A stretch of 64,000 bases of DNA from Hoplostethus atlanticus (GCA_034670405.1 JAXDDX010000054.1:1860001-1924000), one strand, 5' to 3'; numbered from the stretch's first letter, positions 12,689-39,615 are shown. The notes: generated from the letters alone by a model not told the origin. Translations and numbers: made by a program.

Positions 12689-13733
12689 GATGAATCGATC
12701 AGATCCATGATCGACCTCTCGGGCTGCTTAAATAAACTGTGTATAAATGTGCACGCGCAATTATCTGGATTGCTTGAGCCTGGCTCGGTTTAGCCTGATC
12801 ACGGTAGCTTGATTTGGGCTTTGTGGAACCGATTTAGCCCCGATTGATTTGTTAGGTTAATTCAAACCAGGCTTGCGAGGTTAATCGCCGCTTTTCTAAG
12901 CCTGCTTTGTGGAACAGCCCCCTGGTGTAAAACAAAATGTCCTGTTGGTCCACAATGGTGGCGAACAAAATGTTGCATATTGCTTGATTGTAGTGAGATT
13001 TCTCATCTAGACAGCCTAGTTTTGCTACCACATCAGCGTAATTGAATAGATGTGAATGGATGGGTGGCTTGTTTTTACCCTGTTTGTTGTGATTAAGCCA
13101 AAGTTCTTGACTACTAAGTTACCAAGGTGTTTGTCAATACGCTCTGGCTTCTTATCTCACATTGACAATCATGTGTCCAGTTGCCTTTGGTTTAGGGGCC
13201 ATGGGTGTGTTTAAGATCTCATGAAAACATGCAGATACATTGTTTGAGGTTCAAATGTCCCGAGTGTTTGCAGTGTTTTGTTTGCTTCTTTAAACTTGGT
13301 TAACAAATGTAGTATGTGTGTCAGCGTGACTCAAGCGGTGGCTCTTTCTGCTGGATGTGAGCAAATTGAGCCTGATTGAGTTGTGCTGTCCAATTTCAGT
13401 GTACCTCCCTGTGAAGCATCCATTTTACTAATTGCCATTTCTCATGCTTATTGTCCCTGTTCCTGTGGCCAGGTTTCTATCTTGACTGAACATTTCTACA
13501 TCCCTTGGTTCCGCTGTTTGCTCCTTGTGGAAGATGAATTGTGACTAAGTGAAACATTGCCTTTTGCCTCTCCCTGGTTTAAACCAATTTGCATGGACAG
13601 CCAGTTCCCAAAAAATACCCCCCCCCACCACCCCACCACCCCCCGCCTCCAACAATGACATGTGATCACCACTGACTGTTGCTTTTGTTCTTGTTGATCT
13701 AACATGAAGTACTTTTTGTGTCCACATTTGCAG

Positions 13734-13824
13734 ACGGCAACTCCAAACTAACATGGCAGTCAGACTGTGCGATGTGGCTTCTCTGCTTAGAAGTGGTTCG
13801 TGGGCGGCTGAGCCTTGGACTGGG
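13734..13824 (+). CDS. elavl2: Alternative 5' coding exon of elavl2 (N-terminal extension)
   Basis: A strong acceptor (pyrimidine tract then TTTGCAG at 13728-13733) precedes 19 nt of leader and an ATG at 13753. The frame then gives 24 codons beginning MAVRLCDVASLLRSGSWA and ending EPWTG, closed by GGG with a GTCTGT donor at 13825. I recognise this as the N-terminal extension of longer vertebrate ELAVL2 isoforms, which reads on through QVIAA into METQ. Joining to 15047 keeps phase 0 and adds Gln-Val-Ile-Ala-Ala before the standard start, predicting a 388-residue protein. The upstream acceptor shows it is spliced to a 5' exon rather than being a first exon. The role of the extension is not known to me. 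Confidence 0.85.
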
Positions 13825-15046
13825 GTCTGTGGCACTTCTTTCTTGACTTCATTTGGCCAGAAGGCCTGCTCATTGACTCAGGCCATACCAATGACGTTAA
13901 CGCTCAGTCATGTTCGGACGTTCAAATCAAGTTAATCACGTGTTCAATTTTGAATTTATGGTACTTTTTTTGTGTATGAAAAGCCCCCAAGTTGTTCATA
14001 ACTTATGAGACTGTATTGGTATGGTCTAAAACTGTGTACTGCTACTGATATGTTAACCTCCATAGAATCACTTTTCACAGTATGACACTCTCTGTGCACA
14101 AATTATTTGTCAAAATGTCATGGTCTAAGAATAACATGGGTAGTTGTGTAATTAAAACAATCTGCATTCTGCACATTGCTGAATATGTTAACAAAGGATG
14201 ACTCTTCATACATTAACTTGCTACTGGTTACCTTAACATGTACGATTTCATCTACAAACATATTACCGTATAGCTCAAGGCCTGTTGTCTGACGCTAGTG
14301 TACTGATGGCTGCAGATTGCTGCTGCTATAGGCGTTGCTTTTCAGATAGGTTATTATGCTGAATGAAGTGTTTCACTTTGGTTGCCACATTTAACCTTGA
14401 AAGATATTTCTAAACACATTACATGCCAGCTTTAATACTGCTTTATCAAATGGTCCATTTTGACAGATTATAAAGCTTCTCTTTGCCTCTCCAGAGTAGA
14501 ACATCTTGTCTACTTGGAAACAGCAGCAATCATGTTTTTTTATTAATCAATCTACAGTCTTTTTTTCCCCCTGTTCATTTAAGCATTTCATATTTGGCCA
14601 AATATCAAAACAAAAAGCACAATTTAGCATCTTTCAAAACCCAATTCTCCTGTGTGGAGGGGAAATAAGCTTAACAACTTCATTCATTCATTACACCTTA
14701 AAAACATGTTTTACAATGTTAATAATATTGACAAGGCTACTATGCTGTCAGAAAAACATTTTGGATGAAGGACAGCACCCTAATTCATATGTTAATGCTA
14801 GGCAACAAAACAGAAGAAACTATTCAGAAATGGTCTGAACATAAATACCCTTGACTTAGAAAGTGCTCTGTGCAGCTTAGTCTAGTTGCTTTAGTTTTAG
14901 TTGTATATCACTGTATCAACAAAATTAATATACCAACAAAACAGTATCATAGGGTAAGTCTCCATGTGTGAAGAGTGTCCTTTTTTAACTGTCTTTGTAG
15001 CTTTAAGTAGCGCGTGGCTCTGACCTGAGTTTTTCTGTTTCTTTAG
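13825..15046 (+). other. elavl2: elavl2 intron between alternative exon and main start exon
   Basis: About 1.2 kb of AT-rich sequence without recognisable exon or repeat. It ends in a pyrimidine-rich tract and TTTAGCAG, a tandem NAGNAG acceptor. Confidence 0.7.
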
Positions 15047-29283
<14,237 letters not shown>

Positions 29284-31670
29284 TATCCACTCAGATTGTT
29301 TCTAGAAAACTCTGCAGAAAATGGAAACAGAAAATGGAAACGTATCGACCGTAAACTTTCTACATTAGTAAAAACATCTTTGTAAATCAGTGTTACGAAG
29401 GAAAACTATATTTAGCGTCCAACAATGTGATTTTCTTTTCTTTTCCTTCATTGCTAAGCTTTGAATCTTCTTGATATACTTTATGTTGAAACAAAAAAAA
29501 ACTGCAGGTTTCCATGCCTGTGATGTTGCATTCTATTGCTGTCTTTACAGATGGACCTTCTAAAATGTTACTAATAGGTTTTTGTCATTTTGTTGCACAT
29601 CTGCTTTGAAACAGTAAGTCTTGTAAGGCTTTGTGTAGTGATTTACTTTGTATTTTTCTGTGTCCTGATTTTGCCTTAGGTGCGTTATGCCTTCAGTGGT
29701 TAGCAAGTACTTATTTTGAACTATTTGCGGTTTTGTTAACTTTGTAAGTATTCTGTTTATCGTAATATGAGTTGGTTATTGGTTGGCTGCATAATGTTGC
29801 TTATTGTAAAATTAATGGAGAAAAGACAAAAAAAATTCTTAAAGCAGTACCTTGCCAAAGAGCTAAGAACCTCTTTGATGTGGGTTTAAAAAGCATCTAT
29901 TTTTATAAAAAGAAAAATTTGGAGAAACTTTTTACTGGACCTGGAACAAAATATTTTGACTTGGATACTTTGAGAAATATCTTCATATGACACCTTGTGA
30001 GCTTTTGAACTTTACCAGAAAGTTTGCAGTGGTTGAAATTTCTGGAGAGATTTATGATGTAAAAGATACCTTTTGAGATCTTTGTATTATCTTTAGATTC
30101 TAGAATCAATGGCAGTGCTGGTTTCATTTGTAAAATCATCTGTGGGTCGTCCCATCATCCTGGTTGTTATATGACTAGCAACTCGCTTTCCGATTTGGAA
30201 TTGGAAATGGATAAAAATACAAAGGTTTGATTCGCAAAAGTGCATGCAAAATTATAACATGGACGTATCTTAAAAGGTAAATGGGGGATAAAAATCAGTT
30301 CTTCCTAAAGGATTCCCTTCAGACAAAGCTCATGGTGTTTTGTGGTGTACTCACGCTATATCATTAGACGAATTTTGTCTTAATGTCAACCAATAAGGGT
30401 TTTTACCTACTTTGTATGAAAGATTGAGGAGGACAAGCCGATGAGGGCAGCAGCATAAGAAAACTACTTTGAATGACGAATAGAACGGATTACTCCTGAG
30501 CTTAGAGCTATGTAAATAAGTCCTTTTTTATGTTGAGTATTTGGCGAACATATTTTGGTTCTAATTTTGGACTTCATTGCAAAGTGCTTTTTTTGTTTTT
30601 TTTTAAGGAGTATGTAAGGTATTTTCATTTTGGATATTGCCTTTTTTCAGTTGTTTCCATTCTGTTGAAATACTTGATTTGTTGTCCTATGGACTAGCAT
30701 TACAGTGCATCAAATTTGTTGGTTGTTTGGTCTGTAGATAGTCTTGCTTCGTATAAAGGTATTAAGAAACTATAGACATTTGTTTTTTTTGTTATTTTAT
30801 ATATAAACATTATAGATATATATATTTATGTGGTAAAGAATGGATATGAACCACAGTTTTGAACTATTTGATTACTTTTTTTTTCATACTCATATATACG
30901 TAATGCATATAACCTGTCTTTAAAATCGTAAAAAGGTGTATATTGCTTTATTCACTTTGGGGAAGGACGGTGAAGCCGTTCCATGACCATAGCAAAATGG
31001 GTTGCAAGAGATTGACTTAACATCTTGCTTATCTTGAACAAACAAGAGGCTGGTCAAGCCTTAGATGCACTGAATACTGCACCTGCATCCTGCTTGGTAT
31101 TTAGCCAATTACTAGTCATGCTTCCCCTTAAAATGAGCAGTGTGCTATGCATTATAAAATTATCTTTGCAACTGCTTTTTTCTTGTTTATCTATTCCTTC
31201 TTTGGGTTACTTGTACAAGTTAAACTTTAAGTCTAGATGAGCTGTGATACTTGCTGCTGTGGGGTAGGGGCTGCATTTTTCATGCCTGACCTCTCGTTGA
31301 TAACTCATTAGTAACTTTTTCTTTTTGTAACTGGCAACTTACTCATGATGATTGGGGTCTGACAATTTGTGCTGATGGCCCGGCATGAAAAAATATGTTC
31401 CTTCCCACCCCTCTTATTTCAATTCTTAATGTGAGAATGATTATTTATTTGAAGTTGTACAGTATGACTTGGTTCACAGCATTTTTGGAATAGAATATAT
31501 CTTTTGTTGAGTATTTAAAAGGATGTACATGTTCTTTACTTTGTGTTTGGATACTTTGGATTTTTTCCATGTTCAGTACATCAATAAATAAGTTGAAGGG
31601 CAATGCAAATTTGTGAATGAATCCCGTCATTACCTTTTCATTATATTAAAGAATGCCTTTTTGGTCTTTA
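29284..31670 (+). other. elavl2: elavl2 3' UTR (about 2.3-2.4 kb)
   Basis: Strongly AT/U-rich, with many U runs (for example around 30,590, 30,781 and 30,878) and a UAUAUA-rich stretch near 30,800. Hu proteins bind such elements, so autoregulation is plausible. A perfect Pumilio-type site, TGTAAATA, lies at 30,511-30,518. The 3' end is inferred from the poly(A) signals at 31,583 and 31,645. Confidence 0.75.
31583..31588 (+). terminator. elavl2: Poly(A) signal AATAAA of elavl2
   Basis: Canonical AATAAA in TCAATAAATAAG, about 2.3 kb after the stop codon. A second variant hexamer, ATTAAA, is at 31,645-31,650. Either or both may be used. Confidence 0.6.
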
Positions 31671-32439
31671 GAGGACTGTTAAAGTAGGGCTGGTATCAAT
31701 TTACCTTCAGCCAATTTAGCATGTAGGATTATTTCTTTTCCATTGTGTCTTTTGAAGTCCTTAATATTTCAATTGTTGAAGCATTTTCAGTTTTTTTGTT
31801 TTTTTTTAATTCACTCTATCCTTGTGTAAGGGTGTGAGCTTAAACCAAAATCGCAGCCACCATAATCCTGTTTAATGCAATTAATTTCTTCCCTCAAGTT
31901 TTCTGACTCACTTCAAAGTGTGCCTCCTACGGCAAAGGGTATCTCTAGATTAACAACATGAGGGTTTTCTCCAATGTCTTGAGAAATCGCAAACCAATTG
32001 CTGCGGCTCCAGATAGTAGACATTTGATCACCGACTCCTGAATGTTTTTCAACTAAAACCACAACAGGTGTGTGAGATTTTCTCGTGTGTGAAACCTATG
32101 CCAATAACTGAATTGTACTGTATGGAAATACAGATGGACTAGGGAATTGTCTTGCAATTCATCAAGTCAGTGCAGGCTATGCGTACGATTCTTTTATTTA
32201 CTTTTTTATTTTAAATAAGAAGCAACTGCTGACATTTCTCATACTTCTATCCCAAAGTAGCCACCACAAATAGCAATGCATCATGTTCCTTTTTTTGGCA
32301 ATGGGTTATTGTGGTCATGGTTGCGGCAACTGGTAATACTGTTAATTTGTATCTCTCTCTGTTTTCCCTTTGTACTGCAACACGATAAAGTTAACAAACA
32401 CAGAGCATTTTACTTGCATTTAACATCAAAAGTTCATCC

Positions 32440-32770
32440 ATCTGAAAATAGCCAATCTAATTACTGGTTTCCCCCGCAGTTAATTGGGGCAGAGTTCAGG
32501 CGCTGGCTCGACTGTGCTGTCACAAAAGGCGGTACAAGGCTTGAAGGAAGAAGCCTGATATAGAGTATTGATTTTCCTTATCTCATGCTCCACTTGAGGC
32601 CGACAGCCTTGGCGAAGATGAAATGGCCCGCTTTGAAGTGTGCTTCCCTACTGTGCAGCCACCTCACACGGCCTGACTGTCATTTTAAGGGGCATTGGAA
32701 GGACGTAGACGTGAGCCACTGAAGCAGCCACACAGCCTTTTTGTAAAGAAAAGGTCTTTTAAGTGTGCCG
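32440..32770. promoter_or_regulatory. Candidate conserved non-coding element
   Basis: Mixed-composition block with homeodomain-like words (TCTAATTACTGG, GCAGTTAATTGG) and GC-rich words, distinct from the flanking AT-rich sequence and lacking repeat structure. Suggestive only. Confidence 0.2.
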
Positions 32771-34786
32771 TGTTTGGCCAGGGGGAAAAAAAGCTCCAGC
32801 CCAACACTTAATTTAATGAAGACAATATTTATGCCATGCTCACTCATGTAGTATATCTATCCTTCTACGTGGCTAGCTGAGGATAAAGGCTCTAATCTGC
32901 CTGCTACTTAAAAAGCTTTCAGTACCTCAGAGTCCTTGTGATATTTACTGTTCCATTAACCTGCGTCTTAGAACAAAAGTAATCTCTCCTGACGGTCATT
33001 TTTAGTATCAAAGGGACCAATTCTCTGACTTGCTGTGGTGTTTAAAAGAATCCTTTTTTGTCATTTTTGAATCCATGGCACTTGTCGGGTTTGTTGTGCT
33101 TTACGGGGTAATGGATATTGGCATGTGAGAAGCTTTGGCGGAGTGACAACGCGTTGGTTCTTATCCGTCATGTTTGTGGCGGTTCTCCCAGCTTGAGCCC
33201 AGTGTTGTCATGGCAGACAAGTGATATGATTGGGCGTCTTCCAGCTATATGTTCTGATTACATGGTGCCAGTAAAAAATAGGATTAGGTTGAGAGGCTTT
33301 AGCAGTTAATGGCTATCTCTGATGAGTTATAATATTTGACATGCTAAAACAGATTTTCAGTTTTGCTCATGTTGGCTCTTGGTTTCTTCAGTGAGCACAC
33401 TGAGTCATAGGAGTGTGGCTGGTGCTTAAAGATTACTTTAACTTTTTTTTGTGTGCTTTGGACACGCAGTCATTCAGATCATAAGATGATAGCCTGGAGT
33501 GGAGTGAATAATGAATAAGTGTAACAGTGAAGCCCGACCAAACGTGATTTGCCAAGCGACCGATTCTGCATCCATTAATTTTCTGTGAGAAGCGAGCAAT
33601 GTGCTGCGTGGCGCATGCTGGGATAACTTGCGATGCGAATCAAGCATGCGATGCAGGGAAAGGGGGTTGGACAAAAATGTAGGATTACGCAATGCATCTA
33701 GCGGCTTTCACCCACTTTCTCAATACCAGGAAGTAATATTAGCTGTCAAAGTATGTCTTTGGTGGGCAAATTGATTATAGTGTCAGATTTCCCAAATTGT
33801 TTGCCCCCTCTACCCCTATAGGGACACTGAGTAGTAGTTAGGCTATTGCAGGTGCCCCTGGTGGGTAGTCTACACACACTATTAAGACTAATTTAGCAGA
33901 GTTCAACAGTCATTAGCGATAGTTCTTTCTTACTCACTTTGGACTAATTCAAACTTATTTGTCCCACTCCATTCCCTGGTTATTAAAACTTTACACAGCT
34001 CTCTAAACTCAACAAAATATTTGGGTCAGACAGGCTGATTGACTCCCGTTTGCTACCGCTAGTTGACACACCCAGAAGCTCAGAAGACCAATTTGACCAA
34101 TTGAAGGGGCCAGCTGTGGCTCTACGTGAGTTTGCCAAGAGTGGGGCTTCAGCATACGGCACTAAAATGGATTTAAGAGCACACCATTTTATCTTCAGTG
34201 ACTTCTTAGTGCCTGCACTTTAAGGGCCAAAAGTATAAAATTGCATTTGGATGGAAAGTCACAGGTCAAAGCTAACCCAGACCATTAAACAAAACCGTTT
34301 GTTATCTTGATGCAACGCCATCTTTTCTCTCTAAGGAGTTTGTAGACTTGAGGTTGATGCTATCTGCTATTCCACCTTTTGAAATTACTTTGACTTACAT
34401 GCATTCTGTTTTCTAAAATATCTAGAGGAAGTGTTTTTAAATAGGCTTTCACTATAGTCCTCTGACCATTATGAATAATAGTGGATGGAAAACGTTTGTC
34501 CTGTCTGCCCTTGATGTAGCTTCATAATTCCAACGTAATGTAAAGGGATTTCGCTTTGGACTGCAGTTGTCAAACGGGCAAGGCGTGGGAGATCCGACCT
34601 CCGGCATTGTCTTCTATACATTTTATTTTCATCATTCTACCCCCCACCCCAAAAGCCATATTTAAGACAAAATGGGTAAGACAGATTGTTTCTCCATTGT
34701 CATCCCACCCATTCGCTCCTCTCTCACGCATCCCCTTGCGTCCATGATATCTAGCATAGCATGATATCTGTGATGAGGGAGACGAT

Positions 34787-34925
34787 AAATAAAACATGCC
34801 AGTAAATTTGGTCCGGCGCTGCTGATGTCAGCAGATGCCCATAAACAAATTTGCATGTGGCCTGTCTGCTGATGTGATTTATGGCCAGCAGGTTTTACAT
34901 TTTGCTCATTTATAGTCTGCGCCTA
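34787..34925. promoter_or_regulatory. Candidate enhancer with octamer motif
   Basis: Contains a perfect octamer ATTTGCAT (about 34,849), the partial palindrome GCTGATGTCAGCAG with a related CTGCTGATGTGA, and ATTTATGGCC. The dense motif content without repeat features resembles a developmental enhancer. Not proven. Confidence 0.3.
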
Positions 34926-35271
34926 TCCTGTCAGTAACAGTTTTCAGCACAACTGAGCCACAAGGGCCGTTATCCGTCATGGTTTTTACTATTGTGTCTG
35001 TTTGAGAGCTTGTATTCATACAGACAAATGAGATTATTAGTGGTGGATAATGACAGCAAGATTGTAGTGCCCCCTTTGGCCAATCGATGTAAGATTCATC
35101 AGTTTAAAGTCCATAGTCTTCAAAGCACAAACACGTAGAGCAAGGTAAATTGTGTATGTAATCATTGGATCCACAGTCTGGGAGGCAAACTGGAGTAAGT
35201 TTTATTGTCCCATGGCCATCCCGTTAGTGGTTTCATGGTTGTGTTGAGTTGTGAGTTGTGGTGCTGGTGTA

Positions 35272-35352
35272 TAGTGCTGCAAGATTTGGTGAAAAAGTCA
35301 TATTGCGATTATTGTGGACAATATTGCAATTTGCGATTGCGATATAATAAAC
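35272..35352. repeat. hAT-like repeat fragment
   Basis: TAGTGCTGCAAGATTTGGTG, then GTCATATTGCGATTATTGTG and GCGATTGCGATATAATAAAC, follow the widespread fish hAT terminus (TAGGGCTGCACGATT ... TTGCGAT). The AT-rich tail to about 35,700 may belong to it. No second terminus found. Confidence 0.6.
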
Positions 35353-35746
35353 AAATGGTATCATGAGTCTACTTGCTTGGTTATCGAGGAAAATGCACAG
35401 ATTACTGATCATTTTGAAATGTAGACTAGCATAAAAAATACAAAAACAAAATTTGTACGGTACTGTTTTCAAAATAACAATATTTTACAAAATTAAATAA
35501 ATAACATAACAAAAAATATATTTTTCAAAATAAAGACATTTCTGCAAACTTGTTAGGTTTTCTCAATAGTACAACTAAATAAATATAACAATAAATAAGA
35601 AAATACAAATTTTCATTCAAATAACACATTTTGAATGCTCAAACAAACAATGACATTTAAGCAGGGTGTAACATAAAAATTAGTGATTAAGTTACAAAAT
35701 GGGGCATACTTTGTACAACCTCTTCTAAAAATGAAACGGGATTCAG

Positions 35747-35860
35747 GCTACATCCACACTAATACGTAGGATCTCCGTTCACAGAAGCGTTTTAGCACCG
35801 TTTCAGAAATTATCTCCGTTTTGCTCAATGCAGTTCACTCATATGAGCTGACAGAAATAC
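35747..35860. repeat. Degraded DNA-transposon terminus
   Basis: GGCTACATCCACACTAATAC followed by ATCTCCGTT and CGTTTTAGCACCGTTTC resembles the ends of common fish DNA repeats with an ACATCCACACTAA motif. Family and limits uncertain. Confidence 0.4.
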
Positions 35861-36070
35861 ACTGTAGGAATTGTTAAGGAGATTCGTCACCCATACACCC
35901 CCCCACCCCCCACCCAAACACCAAACACAACACTGTCTAAACAGGATGCTAGCTGCTAGCATGAGTGTTCATGTCTGCACACTCATTGGAATCACCACCG
36001 GACAGCACTCAGTCAGGATCCTGAAGGTAAAATCTGATTCCAAATCAATGAGGCTTTAACTTGTTCATGA

Positions 36071-36402
36071 CCTCTGCCAAGGAGAGTTATGTTTTTGTTA
36101 GTGTGTTTGGCAGGAGAATATCTCTCAAACTTCTGAATGGATGGACAGGTAGACCTTGGCTCTTGGAACAATTGATTTGATTCCGGTGGCGGTCCGGATC
36201 TGGGATTTCCACTATTAGACATTTATTGTTTTGAAGCTAACGTTAGGTAGAGACTTTATTCCAAATCCTAAGGGTATGTTTGCTGGGTCAAGAAATCAAT
36301 CCAACTTAAAATTTAAGTGACAGTAGTGATGTTTTTGGGTGTAACAGCAAGTTGGAGAACTGTTCAGCTCTGGCGGAGGTTTGCGCTCTGAACGCCTTCT
36401 AG
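36071..36402. repeat. Interspersed repeat, unclassified
   Basis: It starts CCTCTGCCAAGGAGAGTTAT, contains AATGGATGGACAGGTAGACC and GGCGGTCCGGATCTGGGATT, and ends GGCGGAGGTTTGCGCTCTGA near TCTAGT. I recognise this as a repeat type widespread in animal genomes (NCCTCNGCCAAGG start, GGCGGAGG near the end). I do not assign a class. Confidence 0.6.
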
Positions 36403-38679
36403 TCCATCTATTATTCATCTCACCCTACTCTGGCTAAATGAGGGAGTGGGCCCGACAAGGAAGAAAAGTTGTTTTGTTTCCTTGACTCCCTGCTTCATTT
36501 GATGTTCTTTCTTATTCTTCTTACCCTGTTCTGTCTGAACAAGGGAGGTGAAACGGACAAGGAAAAGAATCGTTTGGTTTGCTTGACTCCCTCTTTCATT
36601 TTGATGTTACCTCCACTCCTCACTCCCTAAGATTCATTTTGTGATTCGTGTAATGCCAGCCTCCAGGAGAAGCACTCATGTTTAGTACACTTTGGTCTGT
36701 GTGTGTACTGTTCTGCTTCCAGTCTCATGGCCCTGGAACAACCTGGAACAGCAGCCTAAAATCTTCTTATATCTCACTATAAAACTGCACTTTTCTAATT
36801 CCTCCTTAGACATGGGAACATTCTCACATCGTAGTGCCATTATTTATGTTCCCTTTATTTAGCTTTATTAGAGCGGTCATCACTTCATCTCACTTCTCAA
36901 GCTGATCTGATTTACATTGTCTGCTCACTGCACAGCTGTTCATTGAATTCGTCCTCTGCAGAACAATGTCTTTCATCCACCAGTGAAACGCTCTTGAACA
37001 TTTTAAATGAAAAGGGCTTTAAGTTGATTGGCGTGGAGTGGCTGAATAGTGGCCCTTTATGTGCCTTTTTACATGATCCTTTTAATGGCAAAGTGTCCCT
37101 GATGCTTCACAGGTAAATTCACGAGTGCCCTCTCTTTATGTCAGGTTTTTTTCCAACAAGCACCCCTGAAATATTCTTTTCAACAAGCGGCTACAAAGGT
37201 TTAGACATTTCACACGTGTTTATTTAAGAGGTGTGAAGTGGTGATCAGTTGATTGCACACAAATCCAAATGAGAAAATGGCAAAGTTGAAAACATTGAAA
37301 TGGAATTTAAGTATGATATAATTCCACTTTGACCGCCTTGAATTTAATTAAACCTTGACGGTCGAAGAAAAAAAAATATAGACGTGTTTAATGTGATGAC
37401 TTAATATTGTGTGCAGAATTTGTCACAGGATTTTTGCAGAAATCTCCTTCTCCCCATGTCACAAGCCTGGATTTACTGTAATTTACATTGTTCCATTGCT
37501 GAATGCTACTCCTCTGCATCATCTTCTCCATTTCTTACATCAAGACTGGCGTTTGGCTCAGCATAGGACGCCCATTCTGATGTCTTCCTACTTCTTCCAG
37601 TCCATCGTCAAAGATGTTCAGTGATTGGATTTGAAGGCTTACATCACGAACGGTGGAAGCTCGGCGTCCTCCAACCCTGTCAGATCAGCGCTGACGTCCA
37701 TCGATGAGGCATCATCTATCTTTTCCTGACGACTGCTAACAGGGCCCCCATGTTACTCTCCCTATGAGGCCTTGGCACCTCAATTCCATAATGAGGCAGT
37801 GAAGAAAAGGGGTGCAGATTAGAATAACAGCCTTAACTAATCTATAACAGGCCGACGAGGCACCGCGTTTGGGGAAAGCGTGTCATTTCTTATTTCGCAG
37901 TGCGACGGCAAAATCTCTCCTTCTCTTTCTCACCCCCACGCAAAACAAGCCCCGAGAATAGCGGCTATGGCAGGCTGCTGGCACAAGGACGGCAATCAAC
38001 AAAACGTAGCTTCCTCCCCTATCTCTCGCTCTCTCTTCTTTTTTCAGCTCCCGCAATAGTCTGAAGAGAACACAGAGGGAAATCCATGCCTCTGACTGTT
38101 GCCTTTGGAAATCAAAGATGAGCTTGGGAGGAAACAACAGAGGCTGTTCTACCAATGATTGCTATCGACAAGTCTTCCTCTTGTCCTTTGCTACTGTTGT
38201 AGGAGAGGAACAGTAGAGGCATCCAGGCAAAGTCAGTCGGTGAATGTACAGCTTACTTATTATGGTCTGTAAGCATGAACAATTGCTGTGGTTGTTGACA
38301 TAGTTGTGCAGATTACTCAAATATAATTTCATGACTGGTTCCCATTTTCATTGTCAGCAGTAACCATGTGGTATTGACATTCATACTTCAATACCATATC
38401 CATACCAAATGTTTATACTGTGGTCATTCACGGGAAAAAATGATACATTTTGACTAGAAATACTGTTCTGCCTTTCTCACTTTAGTCTTTATTATGATGT
38501 TAAGCACATCACAATAACAGAGAGACAGAGGAGATACTGTAGCAGCGTCTTATGGGCCAACATGCACGTGAACATAGATAATCTATTGTGTATTGTACAA
38601 TATACGCTGTTGTTCTCAAGCACTGGTGTGTTTTTTAAGTACTGATCCTGTGGAAATATGGGTGACCTACAGTAGGGAA

Positions 38680-38740
38680 CTTTACATTACAGTCATTTAG
38701 CAGACGCTTTTATCACAAAGCGACAGGTGATGACTTACAT
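38680..38740. repeat. Common teleost short repeat fragment
   Basis: TTTACATTACAGTCATTTAG followed by CAGACGCTTTTATCACAAAG and CGACAGG matches the very common fish repeat core (TTACATTTAGCAGACGCTTTTATCCAAAGCGACTTAC), with a few substitutions. A useful marker that the host is a teleost. Confidence 0.7.
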
Positions 38741-39174
38741 AATGAAATACAATAAATTGCCCACTACCAAGAACTCTCTTGTTTCATCATTTAACAAAAA
38801 CTGCAAATGTTTAGTCTGATGATATCTCTCAAACAATTACACATTTTTCTTTACAAATAATTTAATAATTAAAAATATTTTTCAAAGTTAAAGCACAAGC
38901 AGTAGCGACAATAACACTGTATTAATTTAGTCAATATCTGGTATTGGTTGTTAAAATACCAAAACAATCCACATTGTGTATTAGGAGCATACATGTGTTA
39001 ATATTTGAATGAAATATATGGTGTGACAAAGTTTTGGTTTGTATCAGTTCTAAATAATGTATTGAATAAGACGCATCAACTGAGCATGACAAAAATCCTC
39101 TAGCCACCACTTTAAAGAAACCTTAAAGAAGAAATGGTCATTGAATATATTTATTTATTATTTATTGTTGACTA

Positions 39175-39615
39175 TGCATGTAGTCCTGTAACCCTGACAA
39201 GGGTATTGCAGCTGAAACCTTTTATTTTTATTTTTTATTTTATTTGAAAGGAACAATGCACATTAATAAACATGGCTGTAAAGTGTACCAAATTTAACCA
39301 CAAGGCTGACTTTCATGTGCAGTCCTTGGGCAGGTTGATGGATTAAAAGAATGAAGAAAAAAAAACATGACAAAAAGTAGCACATACAATAGAAATAATA
39401 GCACAGACATATTAGTTAAAAAATAAACAAATAAAATACAGGTGAACATAAAACAGGCAGCCTCATGAACATAAAAGCAAGACCAATCCATCATCAGCAC
39501 AGAACACAACATGCAGCACATACATCACACATACAGCATCTCATGCATCATTTGACAAATAATGTGCCGACGTCGCAACATGCATCACGGGCCGAAACGC
39601 CGGACTAATGTTCAT
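39175..39615. repeat. Possible retroelement-derived block
   Basis: T-rich stretch followed by GAAAGGAACAATGCACATTA and an A-rich low-complexity stretch. It is bracketed by AGCTGAAACC and GGGCCGAAACGCC, motifs often seen near fish LINE or SINE tails. I cannot assign a family. Confidence 0.3.

Larger units (their letters stand above)
11545..12922. mobile_element. PIF/Harbinger-like DNA transposon, degenerate, non-autonomous
   Basis: The left end reads GGGGTGTTCCACGAAGC and the right end, reverse-complemented, reads GGGGGCTGTTCCACAAAGC. A second inner pair also matches: CGGTTCCACAAAGC at 11620-11633 and its complement at 12818-12831. A third is ATCAGGCTAAACC at 11710-11722 with its complement at 12787-12799. 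The ends are therefore diverged inverted repeats over more than 150 bp. Inside lie a broken Myb/SANT-like gene on the - strand, typical of the accessory protein of PIF/Harbinger elements, and a tRNA-like segment. No transposase remains. The flanks allow a short CTG or CCTG duplication but I could not fix it. It sits in the first intron of elavl2. Confidence 0.7.
2986..13733 (+). other. elavl2: First intron of elavl2 (about 10.7 kb)
   Basis: Apart from the repeats listed separately (AT microsatellite and hairpin near 6.4 kb, Harbinger-like element at 11.5-12.9 kb) I see no coding exon. Long stretches (3.0-6.3 kb, 6.6-11.5 kb, 12.9-13.7 kb) look like unique AT-rich intron. Its upstream edge depends on the candidate first exon at 2985 being real. 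Confidence 0.45.

Noticed and set aside
33460-33720. GCGATGCG-rich stretch considered as a transposon terminus
   Set aside because: No inverted partner or family match could be found by eye.
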